Assembly: GCA_934293375.1 (NCBI GenBank)
Contig: CAKQYS010000013.1
Coordinates: 1-54,325, forward strand
Length of the DNA stretch: 54,325 bases
Direction: 5' to 3'
Source: an uncultured Lachnospiraceae bacterium
GTDB lineage: Bacteria; Bacillota; Clostridia; Lachnospirales; Lachnospiraceae
Shown in pieces: positions 1-8,030 of the stretch. Under the pieces are notes generated by a model. It did no database searches. It was not told the DNA's origin and was given only the letters and a program-made list of their open reading frames with translations. Numbering within the stretch: position 1 is the stretch's first letter; each line of letters begins with the position of its first letter. A program made the translations under genes and the position numbers.

Positions 1-42
1 TGCCAATTCATGACATATTTCCCAATTTTTTCTATTTTTTTG

Positions 43-71
43 ATTATAACACACTTTTTCCGACATTTCAC
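43..71 (-). promoter_or_regulatory. Candidate sigma-A promoter reading out of the left edge
   Basis: On the minus strand a TATAAT hexamer (43-48) lies 17 bp downstream of GTGAAA (66-71, four of six consensus bases). No coding sequence lies between it and the window edge, so its target is outside. Two tandem Spo0A-like boxes sit 10 bp upstream of the -35. The weak -35 would suit an activator-dependent promoter. The hexamers are seen; activity is inferred. Confidence 0.45.
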
Positions 72-80
72 CCCAAACTT

Positions 81-99
81 TTCGACAAATTTCGACAAA
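81..99 (-). promoter_or_regulatory. Tandem Spo0A-like boxes
   Basis: The 10-bp unit TTCGACAAAT occurs twice in direct tandem (81-90, 91-100). On the minus strand this reads TTTGTCGAA twice with a 10-bp period, which matches the Spo0A box core TGTCGAA known from Bacillus and Clostridium. The pair lies directly upstream of the leftward promoter. No spo0A gene is in the window, so regulation is inferred. Confidence 0.45.
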
Positions 100-114
100 T
101 GTTTCATTTTAAAA

Positions 115-150
115 CAACAAAAAAACTCCGGATATGCTCCGGAGTTTTAA
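115..150 (-). terminator. Rho-independent terminator of the LURP-one-like gene
   Basis: A perfect 11-bp hairpin (122-132 with 138-148, loop of 5) is followed on the minus strand by seven T residues. It lies 26 bp past the stop codon of the gene ending at 176. Confidence 0.9.
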
Positions 151-175
151 TGATCTCACCGTATCGAATTCATAT

Positions 176-652
176 CTAATTGTTATTGCTTTCACAATTC
201 GCCGCATCAATCGCAATGACCAGCATAAGTCCCAGCAGTTCATTTTCCGGATTCTCAATGTCAATAACATAGGTATCGTTCCAGTGGAAAAACTGCTTGT
301 CAATGTGCATGATGACACGACCGTGATCGAACACATCATATTTCCATGCCAGAAAATCTCCCTGAACAGTCCAGCCATGATAGGAAATCTCATACTTTGG
401 TTTTAAAAATGAGAGTTTCTTATGGATTGTACCACAAGGGCGTCCGCCAATTTCGATGTCGAAAGTTGGCATCAGGGCGATCAGATGCTGATGTACCAAA
501 CCTACTTCATTTCCATATCTGTCATATACATGGCATTTGTGCGTTAGAGAAAATACTTCTGCCTTCACTGTGTATTTAATCTCTCCGTCTTCATCATAAA
601 CATTATAGGAATCCGACCACGAGAACACCTTCTGTTTGATCAATAATTTCAT
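176..652 (-). CDS. LURP-one-related (tubby-like fold) protein, YxjI type
   Basis: A 158-residue protein without signal peptide or membrane segment. Its pattern of short beta strands with dense aromatic and charged residues (KQKVFSWSDSYNVYDEDG near the start, then HKCHVYDRYGNEVG and YDVFDHGRVIMHIDKQFF) fits the LURP-one-related/DUF567 family, which adopts the tubby C-terminal beta-barrel fold. Bacillus YxjI is a member; no enzymatic activity is established, and lipid binding or scaffolding has been proposed for relatives. An AGGGGG ribosome binding site precedes the ATG. It is monocistronic, bracketed by the rpsI terminator upstream and its own terminator downstream. Family assignment is from sequence pattern; function is unknown. 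Confidence 0.75.
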   Translation of the reverse strand: MKLLIKQKVFSWSDSYNVYDEDGEIKYTVKAEVFSLTHKCHVYDRYGNEVGLVHQHLIALMPTFDIEIGGRPCGTIHKKLSFLKPKYEISYHGWTVQGDFLAWKYDVFDHGRVIMHIDKQFFHWNDTYVIDIENPENELLGLMLVIAIDAANCESNNN

Positions 653-720
653 TTGTACCCCCTATTTTATGCTCACAGTTGTCATTACATTGCTAATATT
701 CATTCTATCATAATTTGCAT

Positions 721-753
721 AAAAAAACACCCCAGAACCGAAGTTCTGGGGTG
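721..753 (-). terminator. rplM-rpsI terminator with UUCG tetraloop
   Basis: On the minus strand an 11-bp perfect stem (728-738 with 743-753) is closed by a UUCG tetraloop and followed by seven T residues. It is a textbook intrinsic terminator for the rplM-rpsI transcript, 45 bp after the rpsI stop. Confidence 0.93.
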
Positions 754-798
754 CAATAAATTCTTCTGAAACGCCATATGACGCTTTGCATTGCAAAA

Positions 799-1194
799 TT
801 ATCTCTTTGAGAACTGTGGAGCACGACGAGCTGCCTTTAAACCGTACTTCTTTCTCTCCTTCATACGAGGATCTCTTGTTAAATATCCAGCCTTCTTGAG
901 TGCAGGTCTGTTCTCTGCATCTGCCTGAAGTAATGCTCTTGAGATACCATGTCTGATTGCACCGGCCTGACCAGTGAATCCACCACCCTTTACATTTACT
1001 AATACATCGTACTTTCCCTCTGTACCAGTTGCTACAAATGGCTGGTTAACGATGAGCTTCAGTGTATCTAAACCGAAGTACTCGTCCATATCCTTCTTAT
1101 TGATCGTAACCTTACCTGTACCTGCTACTAAATATACTCTGGCAATGCTGCTCTTTCTTCTACCAGTTCCGTAATACTTATTCGTCTTAGCCAT
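799..1194 (-). CDS. rpsI: 30S ribosomal protein uS9
   Basis: A 131-residue protein with the uS9 N-terminus (YYGTGRRKSSIARVYL), the conserved block GGGFTGQAGAIRHGISRAL, and the C-terminal tail ending QFSKR. In this family the tail reaches the P-site and its last arginine contacts the tRNA anticodon stem-loop. It lies 20 bp downstream of rplM, the usual bacterial pairing, and is cotranscribed from the rplM promoter. The length is normal and nothing is missing. A strong AGGAGG precedes the ATG. Confidence 0.98.
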   Translation of the reverse strand: MAKTNKYYGTGRRKSSIARVYLVAGTGKVTINKKDMDEYFGLDTLKLIVNQPFVATGTEGKYDVLVNVKGGGFTGQAGAIRHGISRALLQADAENRPALKKAGYLTRDPRMKERKKYGLKAARRAPQFSKR

Positions 1195-1214
1195 GTTACT
1201 GTCCTCCTCCTAAA

Positions 1215-1649
1215 TTAATACTTGATCTCTAAAGTCTTTGGCTGCTGTGCCTGCTGCTTGTGCTCCGGACCAGCGTAAACATGAAGCTTCTTGATCATAG
1301 ATCTTCCTAAAGGTCCCTTTGGAAGCATACCCTTAACTGCTAAGTAGATAACATCCTCAGGCTTCTTCTCCATCTTCTCACGGAGTGTTGTCTCCTTCAT
1401 ACCACCTACATAATCTGAGTGGTTGTAATAGATCTTCTGATCCATCTTCTTACCTGTAACCTTGATCTTGTCAGCGTTCACGATAATTACATAATCGCCT
1501 GTATCAATATGAGGTGTGTAAGTTGGCTTATTCTTTCCTCTTAAAATACTAGCTACTTCTGAAGCTAAACGTCCTAATGTATGTCCTGTAGCGTCCACTA
1601 CATACCATTCTCTGTTAATCGTTGATGGGCTTGCCATATAACTCTTCAT
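1215..1649 (-). CDS. rplM: 50S ribosomal protein uL13
   Basis: A 144-residue uL13, an early-assembling 50S protein. The family signatures are REWYVVDATGHTLGRLAS near the N-terminus, the RGKNKPTYTPHIDTGDYVIIVN block, and the C-terminal LHVYAGPEHKQQAQQP. It is the first gene of the rplM-rpsI operon and is read from a consensus promoter (1744-1772) through a leader of about 85 nt containing a hairpin. The ATG follows AGGAGG by 6 bp. Unlike many Firmicutes it does not directly follow truA: a large secreted-protein gene intervenes. Confidence 0.98.
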   Translation of the reverse strand: MKSYMASPSTINREWYVVDATGHTLGRLASEVASILRGKNKPTYTPHIDTGDYVIIVNADKIKVTGKKMDQKIYYNHSDYVGGMKETTLREKMEKKPEDVIYLAVKGMLPKGPLGRSMIKKLHVYAGPEHKQQAQQPKTLEIKY

Positions 1650-1688
1650 GGTTGTTCCTCCTAAAATATCAATGTTAATTTATAATCA

Positions 1689-1720
1689 TATACTTCCTCC
1701 GGGGCATTGGTGAAAGTATA
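1689..1720 (-). ncRNA. Candidate rplM leader hairpin
   Basis: In the rplM 5' leader the 7-bp inverted pair TATACTT/AAGTATA (1689-1695 with 1714-1720) encloses an 18-nt G/C-rich loop. It lies 40 bp upstream of the rplM ATG and inside the transcript from the 1744-1772 promoter. Firmicute rplM leaders bound by ribosomal protein are known (L13 leader family). Whether this hairpin belongs to that family is inference. Confidence 0.4.
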
Positions 1721-1743
1721 CACATTCACTGTCACATTCGTAA

Positions 1744-1772
1744 ATTATATTACATTCGCCAAGTCATGTCAA
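1744..1772 (-). promoter_or_regulatory. Consensus sigma-A promoter of rplM-rpsI
   Basis: A perfect -35 TTGACA (1767-1772) and a perfect -10 TATAAT (1744-1749) are separated by exactly 17 bp on the minus strand. The -35 begins only 22 bp beyond the stop codon of the upstream secreted-protein gene. Confidence 0.93.
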
Positions 1773-1793
1773 CCGGAAATTCTGCCAATATTC

Positions 1794-4472
1794 CTATTTT
1801 TTCTTTTTACCGGCAGTCTTCTTTGTGATCTGGAATGTCAGGGTTACCTTACCCTTAATGGAACCTTTACCCTTGATAATCACCTGTGCCGTACCGACCT
1901 TCTTATTCTTTTTGTAGATCACCTTGTACTTCTTCTTTGACAACTTGGCAATCTTGATCTTCGGTTTGATTGCCTTTCCGGTATAGGTATATGTTCCATT
2001 CAAAGGAATGTAATATGCCTCGATCCGGTCTGATATGATCTTGGCATTTGCATCTGCATAATACTGTCTTGCCTGTGCATTATTCTTTGCCGTATTCTTT
2101 CTGATCCTTGCAGTTGCATTTTCCACCTTAATGCCATACTTCTTGCAGCCCGTTACCTTATTTCTCAAAATATTGACAGTACTGCTTGAAGCGATCGAAA
2201 TACCATGGTTATTGCATCCGGAGATCACATTGTCAGTAATATCGAATACGCTGTTTGTAGACATATAAATACCATTTGCATACATCCGATACTTTGTTGT
2301 GATTGGTGTATATGTCTGGTTGATCACCGTGTTATTCTGGATAAATCCGGTAGATCGATATCCATATACAAATGCCTGAAATCCGACTGCTGTATTATTC
2401 CGGATTGTGACATTCTGGAAATTCCGCATATCGATACAACAGTTCGTAATATTCGTAAATGTATTTCCTTCTATTAAAATATTCTTCAAGTAGACGCCCG
2501 ATTTAAATCCATGTGCACCAATACCACACATATAGTTAGAAATGCTGCAATTCCGGATCGTAATGTTCTGGCATGCAGTGTTATCATGTGGTGTAAACTT
2601 CTCTGCAGATACCTTAGAACAGTAATCTAACTGGATCGCTTCCTTTAAGGACTGCCCTGACACCGGACATTTGCGATTCGTTGAAATCTTGAACCCGTCT
2701 AATGTGACACGCTCAATCGTTGCATTATTCACTCCTGCCAGCTCGATCAGGTGAGATCCGCTGTTATTGATCACCGTTGTGTCATGAATATATACATTAT
2801 TTGCATGACCGATATAGAAATTATTTACATAATACTTACCGGTTACATTGCCATCCCAGACGCCACCTGTGATCTCGATATTCTGACACTGTGCATAGCC
2901 GGGTGTCGTAGACTTTGCATTGCCGGAATATTTGCTCATCAGCATCGGTGCATCGACAGTTGTCTTTCTGACAATCTTTGCGCCCGGATCGAGCACCAGT
3001 CTGGTATCTGAATAAATGTATAACGCACTGCCCAGATAGTATGTACCTGCCGGTATATAGACTGTTACAGGATTGTTGATCGCCGTTGCGTACCGCAATG
3101 CTCTCTTTATGTATGTTGTATCATTTGCCATATCCGTTCCATCAGCACCCAGCTTTGTAACATCAAAGGATTCCTGATATACATAGAAATGGCACATTGC
3201 AGTCTTATTCTTACTGGTATCGCCGTCTGATGACTTCCATGTTACCTTTACATCCGCCTCACCCAGACCTGTCACTGTCACAAGACCTGTGCCTGCGTCT
3301 ACCTTTACGACACTGGAAATAATGTTCTTATCAAGCGGTTTGCTGTTGACAACCGAATAGGTTACAGTTGGTTTCGTAACATTTGACGGCTGCAGCGCAG
3401 CTGTGAGCTGATAGGTATCTCCAATTGTGAGATTCGTAATATTGGAAGCATTTAAAGAAATCGTTTCTGCAAGGATATCTGTGATCATCATTTCAAATCT
3501 TGCCTCAAATGGCTGACCATTCTTATTCATGATCTTTGTAGATTTCACCGTGATCGTAACCGTTCCGGCCTTCACTGCCTTATATTCTCCGTCCGCCTTG
3601 CCAAGCTCTACGCAGCTCGCGTTTGATGTAACCGTATAGGTCAGATCCCTTGCCTCTTCCCGGCTCTCATCCGCATACTGATAAAATGCTTTGATCACAG
3701 CGGTATCACCGACCTTAACATCCACCATATTCTTCTCAAGGATCAGGGCATTTGGTGTTCTTGTAACGGTGACCGTACAGTCCGCACTTACGCTGCCGAT
3801 GCTGACCTTAACCTTTGCTGTACCTGTCTGCTTGGCAGCCAGCTTGCCATCCTGTACCTCTACTACATCCTTGCCTTCTACAACCGTATACTGCAGACCC
3901 TCTGTGATCTGCTCAGTCTTACCGTCTGAATATTCCCAAAATGCGTTAATCTGTGTCGGCTGTGCTCCAAGCTCCATTGTCAGACTGTCCGATGCCAGCT
4001 TGAGTGTCTTAGATACAACCGATACCGTAATCTCTGCAGGATCCAGATCCTTTCCATCCTTTTGATAAGGCTTGCCATCCGGTGTGTAGCTGACCTTCAA
4101 CTTAGCCGTCCCTTTTTTTAGACCCTTGATCGCCGTAATCACTTCATCAGAATCTTTCTCCAGCTCAATATAGGATGCATCCTCATCTGAAACTGTATAG
4201 GTCAGATCTGCCAGCTTGGCAGTCTCTCCATTGGAGTTTCCCTCATAATGCACATAGACTGTCGGCAGCGAGGCAGTCTGCCCCTCCTCTATACGGATAT
4301 TTACCGGCTCTGCAGTGATACATTCTACAATCTTGGCAGCCGGCTCTGATGGCTGTTCGCCCTCCGCTGATACGCTGACAGGTGCAATTGATGTAAACAC
4401 CAGCAACATACTCATAAGCACTGCGATCACTTTCATGCCGTACCGTTTCCCTGTGTTTCTTTGCTCTTTCAT
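1794..4472 (-). CDS. Secreted bacterial-Ig and right-handed beta-helix protein
   Basis: An 892-residue exported protein. Residues 1-36 are a signal peptide (basic start, hydrophobic core at about 14-31, cleavage after VSVSA). About four bacterial Ig-like (Big_2 type) domains follow at roughly 47-432, each with repeated VKVGDTA.. and KAGTVTITV-type strands. From about 433 a pectate-lyase-like right-handed beta-helix starts (FDVTKLGADGTDMANDTTYI, then many NITIRNN, FIQNNT and VFDITDNVISGC rungs) and runs to about 810. A lysine-rich tail of the kind repeated in Lachnospiraceae surface proteins (YTYTGKAIKPKIKI) ends it. A polysaccharide lyase, hydrolase or adhesin role is possible; no catalytic residues could be assigned. 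No LPXTG motif is seen. It interrupts the usual truA-rplM junction. The ATG has GGGAG 9 bp upstream. Confidence 0.8.
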   Translation of the reverse strand: MKEQRNTGKRYGMKVIAVLMSMLLVFTSIAPVSVSAEGEQPSEPAAKIVECITAEPVNIRIEEGQTASLPTVYVHYEGNSNGETAKLADLTYTVSDEDASYIELEKDSDEVITAIKGLKKGTAKLKVSYTPDGKPYQKDGKDLDPAEITVSVVSKTLKLASDSLTMELGAQPTQINAFWEYSDGKTEQITEGLQYTVVEGKDVVEVQDGKLAAKQTGTAKVKVSIGSVSADCTVTVTRTPNALILEKNMVDVKVGDTAVIKAFYQYADESREEARDLTYTVTSNASCVELGKADGEYKAVKAGTVTITVKSTKIMNKNGQPFEARFEMMITDILAETISLNASNITNLTIGDTYQLTAALQPSNVTKPTVTYSVVNSKPLDKNIISSVVKVDAGTGLVTVTGLGEADVKVTWKSSDGDTSKNKTAMCHFYVYQESFDVTKLGADGTDMANDTTYIKRALRYATAINNPVTVYIPAGTYYLGSALYIYSDTRLVLDPGAKIVRKTTVDAPMLMSKYSGNAKSTTPGYAQCQNIEITGGVWDGNVTGKYYVNNFYIGHANNVYIHDTTVINNSGSHLIELAGVNNATIERVTLDGFKISTNRKCPVSGQSLKEAIQLDYCSKVSAEKFTPHDNTACQNITIRNCSISNYMCGIGAHGFKSGVYLKNILIEGNTFTNITNCCIDMRNFQNVTIRNNTAVGFQAFVYGYRSTGFIQNNTVINQTYTPITTKYRMYANGIYMSTNSVFDITDNVISGCNNHGISIASSSTVNILRNKVTGCKKYGIKVENATARIRKNTAKNNAQARQYYADANAKIISDRIEAYYIPLNGTYTYTGKAIKPKIKIAKLSKKKYKVIYKKNKKVGTAQVIIKGKGSIKGKVTLTFQITKKTAGKKKK

Positions 4473-4632
4473 TTGTCCATTCTCCCTTTCTTGTTTTTTC
4501 CCTTTGCAATTTCTTTTCTTGCTTCATTGCAAGCCCATTATATAAAATATAAATCTGTATTCTTGAATTAACCTTGAATCCTCTGACAGATTCTTTGAAA
4601 TTATATTGTTACTGTGTGCCATGTTCATTTTC

Positions 4633-5370
4633 TCACAGATACGCAATCTCCACCAATGTCAATCCCTTCGCTTCTACCTTTGGTCCTGCCTTGCTTCGAT
4701 CCTTTGCTTCGAGGATCTCCTGTACATGCTCCGGCGGATAGACACCCATGCCGACCTTCAACAGGGTTCCTACAATGATACGGACCATATTGTATAAGAA
4801 CCCATTTCCGTTGATCCGGATCGTGATCACATCGCCCTGTTTGTCGACATCCAGATAATAAATTGTCCGGACCGTTGTCAATGCCTGTCCTCTTGCTGAA
4901 CAGAAGCTTGCAAAATCGTGTTCTCCCACCAGATATGTGGCAGCCTGTTTCATTTTCTCTACATCCAGCTTAAAATAACAAAAATGTGTATACAGCCTGG
5001 TCGTCGGATCCTCAAATGTACGATTTAGGATTCGGTATTCATATGTCTTTCTTGTGTCACAATATCTCGGGTGAAAATCTAATGCTACCTCACACGAATC
5101 CTGGATCCGGATGTCATCCGGAAGCCTCTGATTCAGTGCAAACGATATTTTTTCCGGCGGAATCTTCGTATTCGTATCAAACACTGCCACATTTCCAAGA
5201 GCATGCACTCCGGAATCCGTCCTGCTTGCACCGATGACCGTAACCGGTTCTCTAAGTAGCTCTGTCAGTTTTTCATTGATGACCTGTTCCACTGTTATTC
5301 CGTTGTTTTGTATCTGCCAGCCACAATAATTCGTACCATCATAGCTGATAACCAGTTTGATTCTCTTCAT
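4633..5370 (-). CDS. truA: tRNA pseudouridine(38-40) synthase TruA
   Basis: A 245-residue pseudouridine synthase of normal TruA length that modifies positions 38-40 of the tRNA anticodon arm. The catalytic motif ASRTDSGVHALGN places the nucleophilic aspartate at residue 52. The conserved block KTYEYRILN and the C-terminal GNGFLYNMVRIIVGTLLKVG are also present. It follows ecfT by 38 bp, keeping the Firmicute order ecfA-ecfT-truA. The gene downstream is not rplM but the large secreted protein. Confidence 0.97.
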   Translation of the reverse strand: MKRIKLVISYDGTNYCGWQIQNNGITVEQVINEKLTELLREPVTVIGASRTDSGVHALGNVAVFDTNTKIPPEKISFALNQRLPDDIRIQDSCEVALDFHPRYCDTRKTYEYRILNRTFEDPTTRLYTHFCYFKLDVEKMKQAATYLVGEHDFASFCSARGQALTTVRTIYYLDVDKQGDVITIRINGNGFLYNMVRIIVGTLLKVGMGVYPPEHVQEILEAKDRSKAGPKVEAKGLTLVEIAYL

Positions 5371-5408
5371 TTTTACAATTCCATTCTTATATACCTTTAT
5401 TTTCCATA

Positions 5409-6215
5409 TCAGGCACTAAATGCATGAAACATGACAAACACACCTGTAAAAAAAACAATCCACATTATAGCATAAGCTATGTAATCGGGTATACTTCTTT
5501 TCAACGGGTGCAGCTTCGTGCGGCCGCCGCCCTGATAGCACCGTGATTCCATCGCAACAGCAAGTGCGTCTGCACGTCTTGTTGCCGACACAAATAACGG
5601 AATACAGATCGGAACAAGTGCTTTGATTCGTTCCATGATACTTCCTTCATCAAGACTTGCACCTCTGCTGGTCTGCGCCTGCATGACACGGTTCAGTTCC
5701 TCGATCAGCACAGGAATAAAGCGTAATGCAATTGACAGCATCATTGCAATATCATGAACCGGCACACCAAGATGCCGCATCCACCCAAGGCCCTGTTCCA
5801 TTCCATCTGTCAGATCGGTAGGCTGCGTTGTATAGGTCATGATGGATGTGCCGAGTATCATCATGATCATTCTAAGCACCACAAAACATCCATTTCGAAT
5901 GCCTGTATCCGTAACTGCTATCGGTCCAACTGTCACAACAGGCGTCCCTGTTCTCTCGAACAGATTCATCAAAAAAGAGAACGCAAGCAGGATCCAGACC
6001 GGCTTCAATCCCCGCAATATAAAGCTGATTGGTACACGGGATAATCCTATATATAAAGCAAGCAATACTCCCAACAAAGTAAAATACAGCGGATTCTTTG
6101 TCAGAAACAGATCAACCAGAAAGATCACACTGATAAACAGCTTTGTTCTGGGATCTAATCTGTGGATCACTGAATCTGCATTATAATATTGTCCTAATGT
6201 GATATCTCGAATCAT
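5409..6215 (-). CDS. ecfT: ECF transporter transmembrane subunit EcfT
   Basis: A 268-residue membrane protein, the T-component that couples EcfA ATPases to interchangeable vitamin or metal S-components. Hydrophobic segments span about 20-130 and the C-terminus. Between them lie the cytoplasmic coupling helices with Arg-Gly type motifs (TSRGASLDEG and AMESRCYQGG) that contact the ATPases. The N-terminus carries the typical LDPRTKL. The ATG at 6215 has AGGAG 5 bp upstream and is preferred over an in-frame GTG six codons earlier, which lacks a site. It follows the fused ATPase by 30 bp. No S-component is adjacent, as expected for a shared (group II) module. Confidence 0.95.
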   Translation of the reverse strand: MIRDITLGQYYNADSVIHRLDPRTKLFISVIFLVDLFLTKNPLYFTLLGVLLALYIGLSRVPISFILRGLKPVWILLAFSFLMNLFERTGTPVVTVGPIAVTDTGIRNGCFVVLRMIMMILGTSIMTYTTQPTDLTDGMEQGLGWMRHLGVPVHDIAMMLSIALRFIPVLIEELNRVMQAQTSRGASLDEGSIMERIKALVPICIPLFVSATRRADALAVAMESRCYQGGGRTKLHPLKRSIPDYIAYAIMWIVFFTGVFVMFHAFSA

Positions 6216-6245
6216 ACACACTCCTGCATCCACAGCATAATCTTA

Positions 6246-7955
6246 TCATTTCCATCCCAATGCTGCAAACAATTCCTCTTTTTTAATAATTCCCCGTGGA
6301 ATCGGCAATCCTGCCTGTCTCAGTCTTTCGGCTTCTATTGACACTGCAGGTGGCATCAGTCCCGCTTGTTTGATCTGTTCTATCTCGTCAAAACATTGTC
6401 GCACACTTCCCTGCATCCAAGATTTTCCGTGGTTCATCACAAGCATTCTATCCGCATGCCGGGCAACCTCATCCATATTGTGGGACACCACAACAATTCC
6501 CATATTCTGCATCCGCTTCAGAGCTTCCAGGCAGTCCCATAATTCCTCTTGACCTGCCGGATCCAATCCCGCAGTCGGCTCATCAAGAATCAGAATTTCC
6601 GGCTGCATGGCAATCACACCCGCTATGGCAACACGGCGCTGCTGTCCTCCTGACAGAGCAAACGGCGATACATCATAGATATCATCCGGCAATCCCATCT
6701 GCCGAATTGCCTCAAATGCCCGTTTCTCAGCCTCAACCTTAGATATATCCATATGATATGGACCGAACACAACATCCTTATAAACATTCTCTCCAAACAA
6801 TTGATGTTCCGGATACTGAAATACCAATCCGACTTTTTGCCTGAGAAGTTTATGTGAATAGCCCTTTTCCCAGATATCTTTGCCCTGATAGTATATGCTG
6901 CCGGCAGTCGGTTTTTGGAGCCCATTTGCCATCTGAAGCAATGTGGATTTACCTGATCCTGTATGCCCGCATATTGCCAGGCACTCTCCTCTGCCTGCCG
7001 TCAAGGATACATCTGCGACTGCGTCAGGTTCCTGATCACGATAGTGGAAACTGACATGATCAAATATCAATGCATTTCTCGGATCACATTCATGAACATC
7101 GTCATCCGGTATCCGAATTGATTGCACTAGAATCTGCTGTGAAAGCGTCTGCGTATCCAATATGCCATGTTGTGCAAATGCCTGTTTTAATTCCACAGAT
7201 AGCGGAAGTCTTAATGCACATCGGGATACCACTTCTGCATTTGCAAATAATGCGTCCGGTGTACCGGAAAATACAAGTTGTCCATCTGCTAAAGCAAAAA
7301 CATACTCTGACTCCTGTACTTCCTCCATAAAATGTGTAATCTGAATGATTGTAATATGATACTTCCTATGCAGCTGTTGTACGAGTTCCATGATCTGGTG
7401 CCTTGAAACCGGATCTAACATGGCAGTGGCCTCATCTAAAATAATGCAGCGTGGCTTCATTGCCAGTACGCCGGCGAGTGCCGCTTTCTGTTTCTGCCCC
7501 CCTGACAGTTTAGATACCGGGTATGTCTGGTATCCATCCAGACCTATGATCTTCAGGGTATCATCCACTCTCTCCCTGATCTTTTTGCTCTCAATCTTCA
7601 GGTTTTCAAGGCCAAATGCTGTATCTGATTCCAGAGTTGTACCAACAATTTGATTGTCCGGATTCTGAAATACTACCCCTACAGTCTGATGTATTTCCTG
7701 ATTATATGCCATATCCTTTGTATCGTGGCCATTCACATAAACTGTGCCTTCTGTTGGCATATTCAGTGCATTCAGCAATCTTGCAAGCGTAGATTTGCCG
7801 GATCCATTTGCTCCAACAATAGACAGAAAACTCCCCTCTGCAACCTCAATATTCAGATTGGAAATTGCAGCCGAGATTGCCTCTACATTGCCCTCGGTGT
7901 CACGCCGGAAATATTCATATGTAGCATTCTTTGTCTGGATGATCGGTGTTTTCAT
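6246..7955 (-). CDS. Single-chain EcfA1-EcfA2 ATPase of the ECF transporter
   Basis: A 569-residue protein holding two complete ABC ATPase domains. Domain 1 has Walker A GANGSGKST (48-56), signature LSGGQ (150-154), Walker B ending LDEA (E175) and H-loop His208. A linker occupies about 258-296. Domain 2 has GHTGSGKST (330-338), LSGGQ (435-439), LDEPTAGLDP (E459) and His492. Each half resembles EcfA1 or EcfA2, which in most Firmicutes are separate adjacent genes at this exact place after rplQ. No frameshift or internal stop is present. The ATG at 7955 with GAGG 6 bp upstream is preferred over an upstream TTG. It powers EcfT and unlinked S-components. The ECF assignment rests on the adjacent ecfT. 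Confidence 0.93.
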   Translation of the reverse strand: MKTPIIQTKNATYEYFRRDTEGNVEAISAAISNLNIEVAEGSFLSIVGANGSGKSTLARLLNALNMPTEGTVYVNGHDTKDMAYNQEIHQTVGVVFQNPDNQIVGTTLESDTAFGLENLKIESKKIRERVDDTLKIIGLDGYQTYPVSKLSGGQKQKAALAGVLAMKPRCIILDEATAMLDPVSRHQIMELVQQLHRKYHITIIQITHFMEEVQESEYVFALADGQLVFSGTPDALFANAEVVSRCALRLPLSVELKQAFAQHGILDTQTLSQQILVQSIRIPDDDVHECDPRNALIFDHVSFHYRDQEPDAVADVSLTAGRGECLAICGHTGSGKSTLLQMANGLQKPTAGSIYYQGKDIWEKGYSHKLLRQKVGLVFQYPEHQLFGENVYKDVVFGPYHMDISKVEAEKRAFEAIRQMGLPDDIYDVSPFALSGGQQRRVAIAGVIAMQPEILILDEPTAGLDPAGQEELWDCLEALKRMQNMGIVVVSHNMDEVARHADRMLVMNHGKSWMQGSVRQCFDEIEQIKQAGLMPPAVSIEAERLRQAGLPIPRGIIKKEELFAALGWK

Positions 7956-7987
7956 ATAAACCTCACTGGAATCTGCTTTATGATACA

Positions 7988-8018
7988 ACAAAAGGGGCTG
8001 TCCTACGACAACCCCCTT
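7988..8018 (-). terminator. Hairpin between rplQ and the EcfA gene
   Basis: AAGGGG (7992-7997) pairs with CCCCTT (8013-8018) and an inner TGTC/GACA stem continues it. On the minus strand the hairpin is followed by TTTTGTTGT, a modest T tract. It probably acts as a partial terminator that lowers ECF expression relative to the ribosomal genes. It lies 12 bp past the rplQ stop. Confidence 0.65.
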
Positions 8019-8030
8019 GTATGGAGTTTC

